From: Deltaproteobacteria bacterium
Lineage (GTDB): Bacteria; Desulfobacterota; Desulfarculia; JACQYL01
Length of the DNA stretch: 64,000 nucleotides
Assembly: GCA_016208165.1 (NCBI GenBank)
Contig: JACQYL010000032.1
Span: 38,263-102,262, forward strand
Direction of reading: 5' to 3'
Shown: positions 1 through 8,863 of the stretch, piece by piece
Position numbering within the stretch: the stretch's first letter is position 1
Layout of the letters: each line of letters starts with the position of its first letter
The notes under the pieces: model-generated
Told to the model about the DNA's origin: nothing
The model's input: the letters and a program-made list of their open reading frames with translations, nothing else
The model's database searches: none
Position numbers and translations under genes: made by a program

Positions 1-2
1 TG

Positions 3-1061
3 GTGATGGGAATGAAAGTCGGCTTCTTCGACGGATATGGGCGGCCCTGGCGCAACGCCATCCAGATCAACGAATCCCCTGACCAGATTGTTCCGTTCTT
101 CAAGACGGACATGGCCGTAGTGGGCAGCCCCAAAGTGGTCATGCGGCAGATGATCGATTACATCAAAGCGAAGGGACTTAAACCGCCGGCCGTCCGGTCG
201 CAGTGGTCCCGGGAAGTGGTTTCGATGCAGAAGTCCACCCTGACCAAAATCAAGGACAGGGCTGAAACGTACAGTAAGCACAAACCGATCCATTTCGGTT
301 ACCTGTCCAAGGTCGTCTGGGATGTTTGCGAAGATCTGTATGGCGGCATGAATCGCGTCATTATGGACGGCTATACTTTTTCCGGATGGTTTCCTCCCTA
401 CATGACCGCCCGGTACTCGGGCCAGTATCAGGACTCTTCCGAACAAGCCGGCGTGGGTCACGGGGTCGGCATGGCGATCGGAACCGCCTTCGCGGATCCG
501 GAGACCCGAAAGCGGCCCGTTATCGTCCTCATGGGCGATTCCGGAATGGGCCTGGGGGGCATGGACATTGAAGTGGCCATCCGATATAGACTGCCCATCG
601 TCTTTATCGTAGGCAACAACAACGGCTGGCTCACCGGCATGAAAGCCATCACCTACGGCAAGGATTGGGGCGCGCTGGGGCCGCAGGACCGGGAGCACGG
701 CTCGGAAAATATTTCCAATATCGCCTACGACAAGATGTTCGAGGTGATCGGATGCCACGCCGAAGGCGTCACGGACCCGGCCGGGATCCGGCCCGCCCTG
801 GAGCGGGCCTGCCGTGCTGCGGAAAAAGGGCAAACAGCCGTAGTCAATGTGTACGTGGACCCCACCGTGACCAATCGTGAGGTGTACAGCGGCATGTACG
901 CGGCGGCTTGGCTTCACATACCCTGGGATAAGCTTCCCAAACGAGGCAAAGCCATCCGCAGAAACACCATGCCCATGTTCCCGTGGGATCAGGTAGGGGT
1001 CCCCCCAATGCCGATGCCGGATTATTGGGAGCCCATTCCGGAAGACGAACAAATCCCCTGA
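3..1061 (+). CDS. Thiamine-diphosphate-dependent enzyme, C-terminal part (5' truncated by window edge)
   Basis: This is the C-terminal ~350 residues of a large ThDP enzyme of the acetolactate synthase/2-hydroxyacyl-CoA lyase superfamily. The ThDP/Mg-binding motif is seen as GDSGMGLGGMD followed about 20 residues later by VGNNNGW. A near-colinear paralogue lies at 26444-28492 (682 residues); alignment by eye places this fragment's start at about residue 303 of that protein. The first ~300 residues, including the catalytic Glu domain, should therefore lie upstream of the window, and the apparent start at base 3 is not a real start. The C-terminal tail (WLHIPWDKLP, then WEPIPEDE) matches the paralogue (YAHIPWEELP, then WEPLQAEE). 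Substrate unknown; the acyl-CoA neighbours suggest C-C bond formation or cleavage on a CoA ester or 2-oxoacid. Confidence 0.85.
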   Translation: MMGMKVGFFDGYGRPWRNAIQINESPDQIVPFFKTDMAVVGSPKVVMRQMIDYIKAKGLKPPAVRSQWSREVVSMQKSTLTKIKDRAETYSKHKPIHFGYLSKVVWDVCEDLYGGMNRVIMDGYTFSGWFPPYMTARYSGQYQDSSEQAGVGHGVGMAIGTAFADPETRKRPVIVLMGDSGMGLGGMDIEVAIRYRLPIVFIVGNNNGWLTGMKAITYGKDWGALGPQDREHGSENISNIAYDKMFEVIGCHAEGVTDPAGIRPALERACRAAEKGQTAVVNVYVDPTVTNREVYSGMYAAAWLHIPWDKLPKRGKAIRRNTMPMFPWDQVGVPPMPMPDYWEPIPEDEQIP

Positions 1062-1101
1062 GCGTAGGAATCCGATCCGAGCAAACATCGTGCTTGTTCA
1101 C

Positions 1102-1189
1102 AGGGTCAAAACCAGCCTCTGGCTGCCGGGGGAACAATGTTCCCCCGGACCCTTGTGCCGGCTCCGTCCCCCCAGTGGGGGACGGAGCC
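1102..1189. repeat. AGGGTCAAAACC repeat followed by two strong GC-rich hairpins
   Basis: AGGGTCAAAACC (1102-1113) is followed by a perfect 11-bp inverted repeat at 1126-1136/1138-1148 and a perfect 13-bp stem at 1160-1172/1177-1189 with a 4-nt loop. The motif recurs at 2052 and 9835. The hairpins lie between the ThDP gene stop and the SDR start. They lack a T-tract, so a REP-like intergenic element or RNA-processing structure is more likely than a simple terminator. Confidence 0.6.
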
Positions 1190-1213
1190 GAAGTAGCGGG
1201 AGGAGAGATCTCG

Positions 1214-1975
1214 ATGAAACGACTGGAAGGGAAAGTGAGTATCGTAACGGGCGCCGCAAGAGGGATAGGCAAAGCCATCGCGGAACTGTTTGCCGGGGAA
1301 GGCTCCAGTGTTGTCCTGTCGGATATCGATGCATCGGGTGACCAGGTCGCCCAAGATATTCGGGGAAGAGGAGGCAACACGCTCTTCGTCCGGGCGGACG
1401 TGTCCAAAGTCGACGAGGTGAAGCACCTAATCAACAAAACAGTGGAAACCTACGGCAGGATAGACGTGTTGGTGAACAATGCCGGAATCAGCGGCGGATT
1501 GGCCAATGGCCTGCAAATCGAGGAGAACGACTGGCAGAAGATCCTGGATATCAACTTGACCGGTCCCCATCTGTGCACGAAATACGCAGGTCTCGAAATG
1601 GTCAAGAACAACAGCGGATCCATCATCAATATGTCCTCCATTCTCGGTATCGTCGGATGCCCGATTTCCACTCCCTACTCGGCAACCAAAGGAGGCGTAC
1701 GAACGTACACCAAGGCCATGGCGGTTGTTCTGGCTCCTCAGGGCGTTCGCGTGAATTCCATCCATCCCGGCTATATAGACACCGACTTGGTCGCCAAGAT
1801 TCTTGCGGACATTGGAGACCCAGGCGCCCGGGCAGGCGCGGAAGCCCTCCACCCACTCGGAAGGTTCGGCAGACCGGAGGAAGTCGCCTATGCCGCGCTG
1901 TTCCTTGCTTCAGACGAATCCTCATTTGTAACCGGAAGTGAACTCGTTGTTGACGGGGGATTTACAGCCCAATAA
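1214..1975 (+). CDS. Short-chain dehydrogenase/reductase (SDR family)
   Basis: NAD(P)-dependent SDR of 253 residues, the classical length. The cofactor motif GAARGIG is near residue 14, followed by NNAG, catalytic Ser in SSILG, YSATKGG (YxxxK) and the C-terminal VVDGGFTA typical of FabG-like 3-hydroxyacyl dehydrogenases. The start at 1214 is chosen because GGGAGGAGAG lies directly upstream; the longer reading frame from 983 would run antisense-like through the hairpins. It lies between the ThDP gene and a thiolase-like gene, so a 3-hydroxyacyl-CoA/3-oxoacyl-CoA interconversion in the same catabolic route is the likely role. Exact substrate unknown. Confidence 0.85.
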   Translation: MKRLEGKVSIVTGAARGIGKAIAELFAGEGSSVVLSDIDASGDQVAQDIRGRGGNTLFVRADVSKVDEVKHLINKTVETYGRIDVLVNNAGISGGLANGLQIEENDWQKILDINLTGPHLCTKYAGLEMVKNNSGSIINMSSILGIVGCPISTPYSATKGGVRTYTKAMAVVLAPQGVRVNSIHPGYIDTDLVAKILADIGDPGARAGAEALHPLGRFGRPEEVAYAALFLASDESSFVTGSELVVDGGFTAQ

Positions 1976-2051
1976 GGTGTTGGGGGACGTCCGCGATATA
2001 TGGACATTTGTCGGTTTTCGTGTCGAACGGAATCCCCCCCGCCTCGAGCGC

Positions 2052-2195
2052 AGGGTCAAAACCGGCCCCCCTTGCGCCGGCTCCGCGCGCGGTTAGTAAC
2101 CCGTTTGCAGAGAACCCTTGACCCCGGTTTCTACGCGGAAGCGCGCAACCCTCTCAAGAGGTTTTGGAAAGGATCCGGGGAAACCTTTTCCAAAA
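2052..2195. repeat. Intergenic repeat region with TTTTGGAAAGG hairpin
   Basis: A second AGGGTCAAAACC is at 2052-2063 and CCCGGTTTCTA at 2123-2133; the latter recurs at 9823. They are followed by an imperfect inverted repeat, TTTTGGAAAGG (2162-2172) with CCTTTTCCAAAA (2184-2195). It sits about 190 nt after the SDR stop and may end that transcript. The remaining bases up to 2423 hold no gene I can support. Confidence 0.5.
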
Positions 2196-2423
2196 GATTT
2201 CCTTACATACCCCGTGAATGAATACGACAAATCATCTCGGGCAGAGCTTGGAAGGAAAAGCGTTGAACGATTCGTTTTTAAACATGCCTTCCAATTGTAA
2301 TGGCGCAAGACTTCATGAAGTTTCCGGGGTAAGGAAGAACACAATGCCTCCCGGCGCAGGAGGCTGCGTCTTACCTGTATCGCGCCACCATCATAAAAAT
2401 CGCACCTTAGGAGGTAGAGTCGG

Positions 2424-3611
2424 ATGTTCACTAAAACGTATGTTCCTTACAGAGGCTATTTTTGCACTCCTTTTTGCCGCTGGCAGGGAAGTTTCCAAAC
2501 AGAGAACGCCATTGAGTTGGGAGCCATGGTCACCAAGAAGGGCCTGGCCGAGCGAAGCATCGATCCGAAACAGTTCGACGGTCTGTTTCTTGGCTACACG
2601 ATACCCCAGATATCCTGCTTCTTCGGAGGACCCTGGATGGCGGGAATGATCGGCGCCGAAACCATCAGCGGTCCCATTCTGAGCCAGGCCTGCGCCACGT
2701 CGGCAACGTTGGTCGGCCAGGCGACCATGGCTCTCGAGGCAGACATGTATGGAAGCATCGTGGGCATTGCCACGGATCGGACTTCCAACGGACCCCATCT
2801 CGTATATCCGAACCCCAACGGACCGGGCGGCATGCCCATAAAAGAAGACTGGGTTATGGATAATTTCAATAACGACCCATGGGCCAAGAACTCCATGATC
2901 CAGACCGCGGAGAATGTGGCAAAAGAAAAGGGGATTACCCGCGAGGACTGCGACGTCCTGGTACTCAAACGGTACCTTCAGTACCTGGATGCGCTCAAAG
3001 ACGATCGGGCTTTCCAGAAACGGTATATGATGCCGGTGGAAATCCGGAAAGGGAAACAAACCGTCATCGTGGATCAGGACGAAGGGATTATCGAGTCGAC
3101 CGAAGAAGGGCTTGCCCGGCTGAAACCGTTTTTGCCGGGAGGCGCCCACACTTTTGCAGCACAAACGCATCCGGCGGATGGAAATGCGACCATTATCCTT
3201 GCCCACAGGGACAAGGCCAAGAGCATGAGCGCGGATCCGGCCATTGAAATTCAAGTGCTTTCGTATGGATACGCACGCGCCGCCAAAGGCTATCTGGCTA
3301 AAGCCGTTCCACCGGCGGCCCGGATGGCCTTGGAAAAGGCGGGCATCAAGGTGTCGGAGCTTGCGGCCGTAAAGACGCATAACCCGTTCGCCGGCAACGA
3401 CGTTCACATGATACGTGAGATGAATATGGATCCTGAAATCGTGAACAATTACGGTTCTTCGTTGATATACGGCCATCCGCAGGCGCCCACCGGCCTGCGT
3501 CTGATCATCGAACTGATCGAAGAGCTCGTCCTCCTCGGAGGCGGCTATGGGCTCTTTGTCGGATGTTCGGCTGGAGACACCGCGGCGAGCGTCACGGTAA
3601 AGGTAGGTTAG
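2424..3611 (+). CDS. Thiolase-family protein (acetyl-CoA acetyltransferase-like, divergent)
   Basis: 395-residue thiolase-fold protein. The nucleophilic Cys is in SQACATSA, the His in YGHPQAPTG (standard thiolases have GHPxGxSG) and the second Cys in VGCSAGDTAAS. The start has TAGGAGG about 8 nt upstream. All catalytic positions can be matched, but spacing and context differ from canonical biosynthetic thiolases such as the one at 14480-15763. It may act as a thiolase/SCP-x-like enzyme on branched or oxygenated acyl-CoA. It is part of a plus-strand group with the SDR upstream and an enoyl-CoA hydratase downstream, consistent with hydration, oxidation and thiolysis. It ends in TAG. Confidence 0.8.
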   Translation: MFTKTYVPYRGYFCTPFCRWQGSFQTENAIELGAMVTKKGLAERSIDPKQFDGLFLGYTIPQISCFFGGPWMAGMIGAETISGPILSQACATSATLVGQATMALEADMYGSIVGIATDRTSNGPHLVYPNPNGPGGMPIKEDWVMDNFNNDPWAKNSMIQTAENVAKEKGITREDCDVLVLKRYLQYLDALKDDRAFQKRYMMPVEIRKGKQTVIVDQDEGIIESTEEGLARLKPFLPGGAHTFAAQTHPADGNATIILAHRDKAKSMSADPAIEIQVLSYGYARAAKGYLAKAVPPAARMALEKAGIKVSELAAVKTHNPFAGNDVHMIREMNMDPEIVNNYGSSLIYGHPQAPTGLRLIIELIEELVLLGGGYGLFVGCSAGDTAASVTVKVG

Positions 3612-3703
3612 CGCTTCATGTGAGGCGGGGCGAACTTGAGTTCCGCACAAACGACCAGGGCGGGCATCGCTTGCCCTGATGACCATTCAAAGGAGGAATG
3701 CAG

Positions 3704-4486
3704 ATGTCCGGTTTGGTATTCTGTGAAAAGCATGGCGGCGTGACTCACATTGTTTTGAACTCCCCCCCCGCCAATGCCATGAGTTCGGAATTCATGCTCG
3801 ATTTGGAAACGGCCCTTGTGGAGGTCGAATCGGACGAAAGCTGCAGAGCCGTTATTTTTCGCAGCGACGTGAAGAAGATATTCATGGCCGGTGCGGACCT
3901 GAAAGAACTGCTGAGTATCAGCGAAGAGGAGTCGAAAGCCTACTTCGGACAGGGACAGAAGTACGTCAGTCGAGTGGAAGAGCTGTCAAAACCCACCATC
4001 GCCGTTCTGAACGGACACACCATGGGTGGCGGATGCGAATTGGCGCTTTGCTGTGACTTTCGCTATATGGTCGATACCAAAGCGAGGATCGGTCTGCCCG
4101 AAGTAACCCTGGGCCTCCTTCCGGGAGCGGGTGGGACACAGCGTCTGCCGCGCCTGATCGGCAGACGCAAAGCCGTTGACCTTCTGTTCCGAGGCAGGAC
4201 GCTGACGGGTCCGGAAGCCCTTTCCATCGGGCTGGTGGACGCGGTTTTCCCTGCGGAAACGCTGCTCGAGGAAAGCGTTAAACTGGCGGAGGAACTCGCT
4301 CAAGGCGCCACCAAAGCCATTGGAGAGATCAAGAAGTGTCTGAGGGTTCCGTTCGAAGACATGTCTTCCAGAGGCTTCGTCCAGGAGGTGGAAGGAATCC
4401 TATATCTGTTCAATCGAACTCATGACACCAAGGAAGGGATCCGGGCATTCAACGAAAAGCGTCCTCCGAAGTACACGGGCCAATAA
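3704..4486 (+). CDS. Enoyl-CoA hydratase/isomerase (crotonase family)
   Basis: 260-residue crotonase. The oxyanion-hole segment AGADLKELL and the [12 protein letters not shown] block are present, and both hydratase glutamates are visible: one in GGCELAL and one in [19 protein letters not shown] true hydratase is therefore expected, adding water across 2-enoyl-CoA. AGGAGG at 3691-3696 is best spaced for ATG 3704; the ATG at 3698 lies only 1 nt after it and is rejected. It follows the thiolase-like gene and is ended by a strong hairpin. It closes the plus-strand catabolic group. Confidence 0.9.
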   Translation: MSGLVFCEKHGGVTHIVLNSPPANAMSSEFMLDLETALVEVESDESCRAVIFRSDVKKIFMAGADLKELLSISEEESKAYFGQGQKYVSRVEELSKPTIAVLNGHTMGGGCELALCCDFRYMVDTKARIGLPEVTLGLLPGAGGTQRLPRLIGRRKAVDLLFRGRTLTGPEALSIGLVDAVFPAETLLEESVKLAEELAQGATKAIGEIKKCLRVPFEDMSSRGFVQEVEGILYLFNRTHDTKEGIRAFNEKRPPKYTGQ

Positions 4487-4513
4487 TTCAGGTAGGACGA
4501 AAGCGGATACTAA

Positions 4514-4548
4514 GCGAAAGGGCCGTGATTCGATCACGGCCCTTTCGC
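4514..4548. terminator. Bidirectional terminator between convergent genes
   Basis: Perfect 16-bp stem (4514-4529/4533-4548) with a 3-nt loop, between the plus-strand hydratase stop (4486) and the minus-strand AmiS-like stop (4574). Confidence 0.85.
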
Positions 4549-4573
4549 TTTCAAAAACGATTCAAACCTCTGC

Positions 4574-5248
4574 TTACCAGGCGCCTACTTTGCCTGCATT
4601 GAGGTTGGCCAAAGCCGGATATGCGATCGTGACGATCGAGATAAAGCAGCAGTACCATCCTGTGAACTGGAGGGCTCCAAAGTTGCCCAATCCGAACACA
4701 TAGAAGAACAGGAAAAACGCGATGGCATAGGAGACCCAAAGAATGCCGAATTGGGGAACCTTGGGAAGCTTCTTGCCTAGGATGTGGAAGTACCCGAGTC
4801 CCTCGATAAAGATCAAGACGGACATGGGGAGGGAGTACCATCCAAGTGGCTGGAAGGCCGCAAAACCAACGAATGGATTAGCTTGGCCCCCTTCCGGCAC
4901 GGCCGCCTTCGCCATTGCAATGTAGTCCGGATTGTACATGTTGAAGAGGGCTCCGCCGAGCAGCAGATAGGCGACCGCAAAGGTCAGGACAGCGGACCCC
5001 ACAACCAGTGAAACGGTCTCGCCAAAGCCCTTGTAAGTATCCATTACAAGGATAACCAGAGCCATAATCACCATGATGCCGCCGATGATGTAATTCAAAT
5101 TGGCGACGCCCGCCGCGGAGAAGGCCACATTCAAGATGCCAATGCCCGCCTGGCCCGCGACTGGGTTGAAGGCGGTGATAACCCCCGCCATGATTAATCC
5201 GTTGGTGAACAGAACAGCCGTGACCAGGTACAAAACAACGTAAACCAT
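4574..5248 (-). CDS. AmiS/UreI-like membrane channel or transporter
   Basis: 224-residue, very hydrophobic protein with about six or seven predicted membrane helices and short loops. The C-terminal half carries GWYSLPMSVLIF, a QFGILWVSYAIAFFLFF-type helix and a TGWYCCFISIVTIAYPAL-type helix, which resemble the AmiS/UreI family of small-amide/urea channels. The family call is by pattern and moderate. It has its own unit: a terminator follows it and a ~550-nt gap precedes it. In this context it could pass a small neutral substrate or product (amide, short acid) across the inner membrane. No urease or amidase gene is in the window. Confidence 0.6.
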   Translation of the reverse strand: MVYVVLYLVTAVLFTNGLIMAGVITAFNPVAGQAGIGILNVAFSAAGVANLNYIIGGIMVIMALVILVMDTYKGFGETVSLVVGSAVLTFAVAYLLLGGALFNMYNPDYIAMAKAAVPEGGQANPFVGFAAFQPLGWYSLPMSVLIFIEGLGYFHILGKKLPKVPQFGILWVSYAIAFFLFFYVFGLGNFGALQFTGWYCCFISIVTIAYPALANLNAGKVGAW

Positions 5249-5735
5249 CTGACTCTCCCTTCTTCTTTAAAGGTTCTATTGCTCTAAAAACCTATGACCT
5301 CTACGAATGAATCGGCTTTCACATGTGGAGCGCGACATTGCACGATCGTTCTGTAGCGCGATGAAGAATCATTTCGTCTAGCTCATACTTATAGAGAGTC
5401 CGCCCGAAGCACACCCTTTGGGAATCGTAACGACGTATAGGTTCACCGAGTATTTGGTTGGGGCTGACTTGCCGCTCCGGGGAAAAGGTTATCGTTCATC
5501 TTGTCAAGTCACCGGCTCATCCTGAACGAAATGCATTCTGGCTGAATTCCGCTCTCATGTCAAGAAAGTAATACAGGATAAATACGCAGTTTTTTAGTGG
5601 GCTTTTACACGTCCTATTTCAGATAGAAACTATCTGCTTTCCCAAAAACAGATAGCGGAATTGTCGCCGTCTCCAGGTGTTTCTTCGGGACATTTTCATA
5701 GAACGGTTGGCATTGACTCGAGGTCTCGCCAAAAG
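5249..5735. other. Intergenic region upstream of the AmiS-like gene
   Basis: No gene is supported here. On the minus strand a possible sigma70 promoter reads TTGACA (5564-5559), an 18-nt spacer and CAGAAT (5540-5535). If used, it would give a ~280-nt leader before the AmiS-like start. I found no riboswitch fold that I can name. Confidence 0.35.
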
Positions 5736-5764
5736 GAAGGGCGGTGAGAGTCTCACCGCCCTTC
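5736..5764 (-). terminator. Terminator of the por operon
   Basis: GAAGGGCGGTG pairs with CACCGCCCTTC, extendable to 14 bp. On the minus strand it is followed by CTTCCTTTT. It lies about 40 nt after the porB stop. Confidence 0.75.
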
Positions 5765-5800
5765 TTCGTTTTCCATACGAAAGATAAATCCCGGCTTGAT

Positions 5801-6772
5801 CTACTCGGTTTTATCCTCCGGAGTTGTGGCGGCAATGAGTTTCATCAGTCTCTCCCAGTTGGCGTCGACTCTTTCCTGTATGGTCTTTACGTCTTCCGCC
5901 GTCAGATGGCTGAATCTCCGCTGGGGTTTCAGATACTCTTCCACCGGTTTCGGTTTCTTGATGTCCCTGCTGAGAATCCACTGGCCGTCTATGACTTCGT
6001 ATAGCGGAAAAACCCGGGTCTCCACCACCAAGCGAGCCGACTCGACCGACAAATGCGGGGCCATTCGCCAACCCGTGCAGCACGGTGAATAGACATGAAG
6101 ATACGCGGGCCCCTTCACCAGAGACGCTTTCTTGGCTTTGTTCATCAGGTCCACAGGGAACGCAGGAGATCCGGTGGCCACGTACGGAATCCGGTGAGCC
6201 GCGGCAATGGCCGGCAGATCCTTCTTCCAGGTTTCCTGTCCCCTACTCAACTTGCCCGGAGGTGAGGTGGTCGTCATGGCGCCGTAAGGCGTCGAACTCG
6301 AGCGCTGAACCCCTGTATTCATGTACGCTTCGTTGTCCAGGCAGAGATACACGAAGTTGTGGCCCCGCTCGAGCGCGCCGCTCAGCGCCTGCAAACCAAT
6401 GTCCGCGGTCCCGCCGTCGCCCGCTACGGCCAGAAATGTCGTGTTCGTGTCCTCGATCTTTCCCTTACGCGTCATTGCCTTATAGGCCGCCTCCACTCCT
6501 GAAGCCACGGCGGCCGCATTTTCAAACGCCACGTGGAGCCAGGGCACCCTCCATGCCGTCTGCGGCCATGGCGATGTGATGATCTCCATGCAGCCCGTGG
6601 CGGAGGATACGATGACATTTTCGCCGATGGCCTTCATCACCTGACGAAGAGCCAACACCTCACCGCATCCCTGACATGCTCGATGTCCCGGAGCCAACGG
6701 TTCCACCATGGGCAAGTTCTTCTTTAGGCTATACTTCTCGAAGCCTTTAAATGCTTCCGCTGCTGTTCCCAT
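5801..6772 (-). CDS. porB: 2-oxoacid:ferredoxin oxidoreductase, beta subunit
   Basis: 323-residue ThDP-binding beta subunit of a pyruvate-type (POR/VOR/KOR) oxidoreductase, which converts a 2-oxoacid and CoA to acyl-CoA, CO2 and reduced ferredoxin in the cytoplasm. CQGCG near residue 35 and a later GCMEI Cys are cluster ligands; AVAGDGGTADIG followed by LDNEAYMNTG is the ThDP/Mg motif. Its start overlaps the porA stop (TAATG), so translation is probably coupled. Last gene of porCDAB and followed by a terminator. Substrate preference (pyruvate or branched-chain 2-oxoacid) cannot be set from sequence. Ends in TAG. Confidence 0.9.
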   Translation of the reverse strand: MGTAAEAFKGFEKYSLKKNLPMVEPLAPGHRACQGCGEVLALRQVMKAIGENVIVSSATGCMEIITSPWPQTAWRVPWLHVAFENAAAVASGVEAAYKAMTRKGKIEDTNTTFLAVAGDGGTADIGLQALSGALERGHNFVYLCLDNEAYMNTGVQRSSSTPYGAMTTTSPPGKLSRGQETWKKDLPAIAAAHRIPYVATGSPAFPVDLMNKAKKASLVKGPAYLHVYSPCCTGWRMAPHLSVESARLVVETRVFPLYEVIDGQWILSRDIKKPKPVEEYLKPQRRFSHLTAEDVKTIQERVDANWERLMKLIAATTPEDKTE

Positions 6773-7947
6773 TATTCCCTCACATTTATGATCTTGTAGA
6801 ACTCTGTAAGTTCGGATTTTTCCAAGCTTTCCAGTTCGGAAGCCATTTCCTCGAAGTTCTCGACGGTCACATCCCGGCCGCCCAAACCCGCAATGTAGTT
6901 GTACACGAACGGACGATCCGTCTGATGGTACAATGCGGACCGAACTTCCGCCGCCACCGGCCCTCCGGAAGCGCCGAAGGGAAGAGCCCGATCTATAACG
7001 CCGACGCGCTTTACGCCTTTCAGGGCTTTCCGCAGCTCTTCCACGGGAAACGGCCGAAACAGCCGAATGCGCAGCAGACCAACTTTCTTTCCCCGAGAAC
7101 GCATTTCATCGACGGCCGTCATGGCCGTCTCGCCGATACTCCCCATGGTAATGAGCACCGTTTCGGCGCCGTCCATCTGATAGCTCTCCACCGCTCGATA
7201 GTATCTTCCAAACTGATCGCCAAAGGCTTGCCAGGCTTCGGCAATCACCGGTCTGGCTGCTTTAATGGCTTCTTCCTGCGCCTTACGTGCTTCCGTATAG
7301 ACCTCCGGCATGCCCACCGGTCCCATGGTGATCGGATGCTTGGGATCGAGACGCATGGCAGGCACGTACGGTTTCAAATAGCTATCCACCTCCGCCTGGT
7401 CAAAATACTCGATGGGCTCGATCACGTGGCTCAATGTGAAACCATCCAGATTAACAATCACGGGCAACAGCACCCGATGGTCTTCCGCCACCCGATAAGC
7501 GTGAAATATCAGGTCGTAGGCCTCTTGGCCGTTCTCCGCCACCGTCTGAATCCAACCCGTGTCCCGGGATAGCATGAGATCGCAATGATCGTTCCAGATG
7601 CTGATGGGACCGCTCAATGCCCGGTTCACCATGGACATCACCACCGGAAGTCTCAGGGCGGACGCGATATACAGAATCTCCACCATCAAAGCCAGACCCT
7701 GCGAGCTGGTGGCCGTAAAGGTGCGTGCTCCCGCAGCCGACGCGCCGACGCAGGTGCTCATGGCCGTATGTTCGGACTCCACTGGAATGAACTCGGCATC
7801 CAGCTCTCCGTCCGCCACCAATTCGGACAGATGCTCCACAATATGCGTCTGTGGCGTGATCGGATACGCTGAGATCACATCCACGTTGCACTGTTTCGCA
7901 GCCTCGGCCACCGCGATCGAAACTTCCACTCCTAGTCGTTTAGCCAT
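6772..7947 (-). CDS. porA: 2-oxoacid:ferredoxin oxidoreductase, alpha subunit
   Basis: 391-residue alpha subunit. The N-terminal pyrimidine-binding domain shows SAYPITPQTHIVEHLSEL and EHTAMSTCVGASAAGARTF; the middle shows FHAYRVAEDHRVLLPVIVN; the C-terminal domain II carries GSIGETAMTAVDEMR. Length and motif order match four-subunit POR enzymes. The start overlaps the porD stop. It works with PorB (catalysis), PorD (electron exit) and PorC as a soluble complex feeding ferredoxin. Confidence 0.92.
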   Translation of the reverse strand: MAKRLGVEVSIAVAEAAKQCNVDVISAYPITPQTHIVEHLSELVADGELDAEFIPVESEHTAMSTCVGASAAGARTFTATSSQGLALMVEILYIASALRLPVVMSMVNRALSGPISIWNDHCDLMLSRDTGWIQTVAENGQEAYDLIFHAYRVAEDHRVLLPVIVNLDGFTLSHVIEPIEYFDQAEVDSYLKPYVPAMRLDPKHPITMGPVGMPEVYTEARKAQEEAIKAARPVIAEAWQAFGDQFGRYYRAVESYQMDGAETVLITMGSIGETAMTAVDEMRSRGKKVGLLRIRLFRPFPVEELRKALKGVKRVGVIDRALPFGASGGPVAAEVRSALYHQTDRPFVYNYIAGLGGRDVTVENFEEMASELESLEKSELTEFYKIINVRE

Positions 7948-8239
7948 TGCTGCCCTCCTCCACCATACTTATGCAATCCTTGGGGCATTCATGGGCGCAA
8001 ATCCCACATCCCTTACAATAGTAGTAGTTCTGAACGTAATAACCCTCGTCATCCCGAGAGTACACCATGTCCGGACAGAAGATATAACACATGCCGCATT
8101 TGATGCAGCACTCCCTGTCCGTCACCGGCTTCATGCTCCGCCAATCCCCCGTCTTTAACTTAGAGGAACTACCTGGCTCCAGGATGGCCGTTCCTAATGA
8201 TAACTCTTTCCAACTGATTGCGCCGGTTTCTTTCGCCAC
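7940..8239 (-). CDS. porD: 2-oxoacid:ferredoxin oxidoreductase, delta subunit (2[4Fe-4S])
   Basis: 99-residue bacterial-type ferredoxin subunit with CIKCGMCYIFCP and CKGCGICAHECP, each CxxCxxCxxxCP. I choose the GTG at 8239: GAGGAG lies 7 nt upstream, it starts just after the porC stop, and the resulting length fits PorD. A longer frame from 8314 would overlap porC by 71 nt. It passes electrons from the ThDP site to external ferredoxin. Confidence 0.9.
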   Translation of the reverse strand: MAKETGAISWKELSLGTAILEPGSSSKLKTGDWRSMKPVTDRECCIKCGMCYIFCPDMVYSRDDEGYYVQNYYYCKGCGICAHECPKDCISMVEEGSNG

Positions 8240-8243
8240 GGGT

Positions 8244-8792
8244 TCACTCCTCGATTTTGGTTTCTTCAAACGCGCGCCCGCAGGACGCAATGTTTTTGGA
8301 CGCCAGCCCTCCAAACCGTTTCTCCAGCGGTCCCTCCAGATCGGCCACTTCCACTACTCCCGTAGCCTTCACCAGGGCGCCCAGCATGGTCGTGTTCGTG
8401 ATCGGGACCTTCATGTCCTCGATGGCGATCTTGGACGCATCCACTAAGGCAAGCCTTCCTTTCAACCCATACTTCTTACGAAGCTCCTTCGCGTCCTCAT
8501 TCGTATTGATCACCGTGACTCCGTCCTCTTGAAGACCCGCCTGTACATCTACAATGGACAACAGGGTCGGGTCCAGCACGACCACCACGTTCGGATTGTA
8601 CACCTTCTCTCTCGTCCGAATGGGCTTCTGACTCACCCGCGTGAACGCCATTACAGGCGCACCGCGCCGCTCGGGACCAAAGCTGGGAAACGCCTGGGCG
8701 TACTTCCCTTCATTGATGGCCGCGATTGCCACCAATTCCGCGGAAGTCACCGCTCCTTGCCCGCCTCGTCCGTGATACCTGATCTCTATCAT
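8244..8792 (-). CDS. porC: 2-oxoacid:ferredoxin oxidoreductase, gamma subunit
   Basis: 182-residue gamma subunit beginning MIEIRYHGRGGQGAVTSAE, the family's glycine-rich N-terminus, followed by GPERRGAPV and the TNTTMLGALVKATG block. A GAAAGGA ribosome-binding site precedes the ATG. First gene of porC-D-A-B; the 2-5 nt spacings and overlaps indicate one transcript. The crotonase gene at 8864 has the same orientation 71 nt upstream and may read through. Confidence 0.92.
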   Translation of the reverse strand: MIEIRYHGRGGQGAVTSAELVAIAAINEGKYAQAFPSFGPERRGAPVMAFTRVSQKPIRTREKVYNPNVVVVLDPTLLSIVDVQAGLQEDGVTVINTNEDAKELRKKYGLKGRLALVDASKIAIEDMKVPITNTTMLGALVKATGVVEVADLEGPLEKRFGGLASKNIASCGRAFEETKIEE

Positions 8793-8863
8793 TCCTTTCG
8801 GCCTCCATTATACTGACTTTGGTAGAAAACCATAAAAATGCACAATACGATGCGCACGATGGT

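Noticed and set aside
2391..3686. 431-codon open frame antisense to the thiolase-like gene
   Set aside because: Mirror of a real GC-rich gene; no motif, no SD, and the sense frame has clear catalytic residues.
5249..5600. Riboswitch in the AmiS-like leader
   Set aside because: I could not build a fold matching any class I know.
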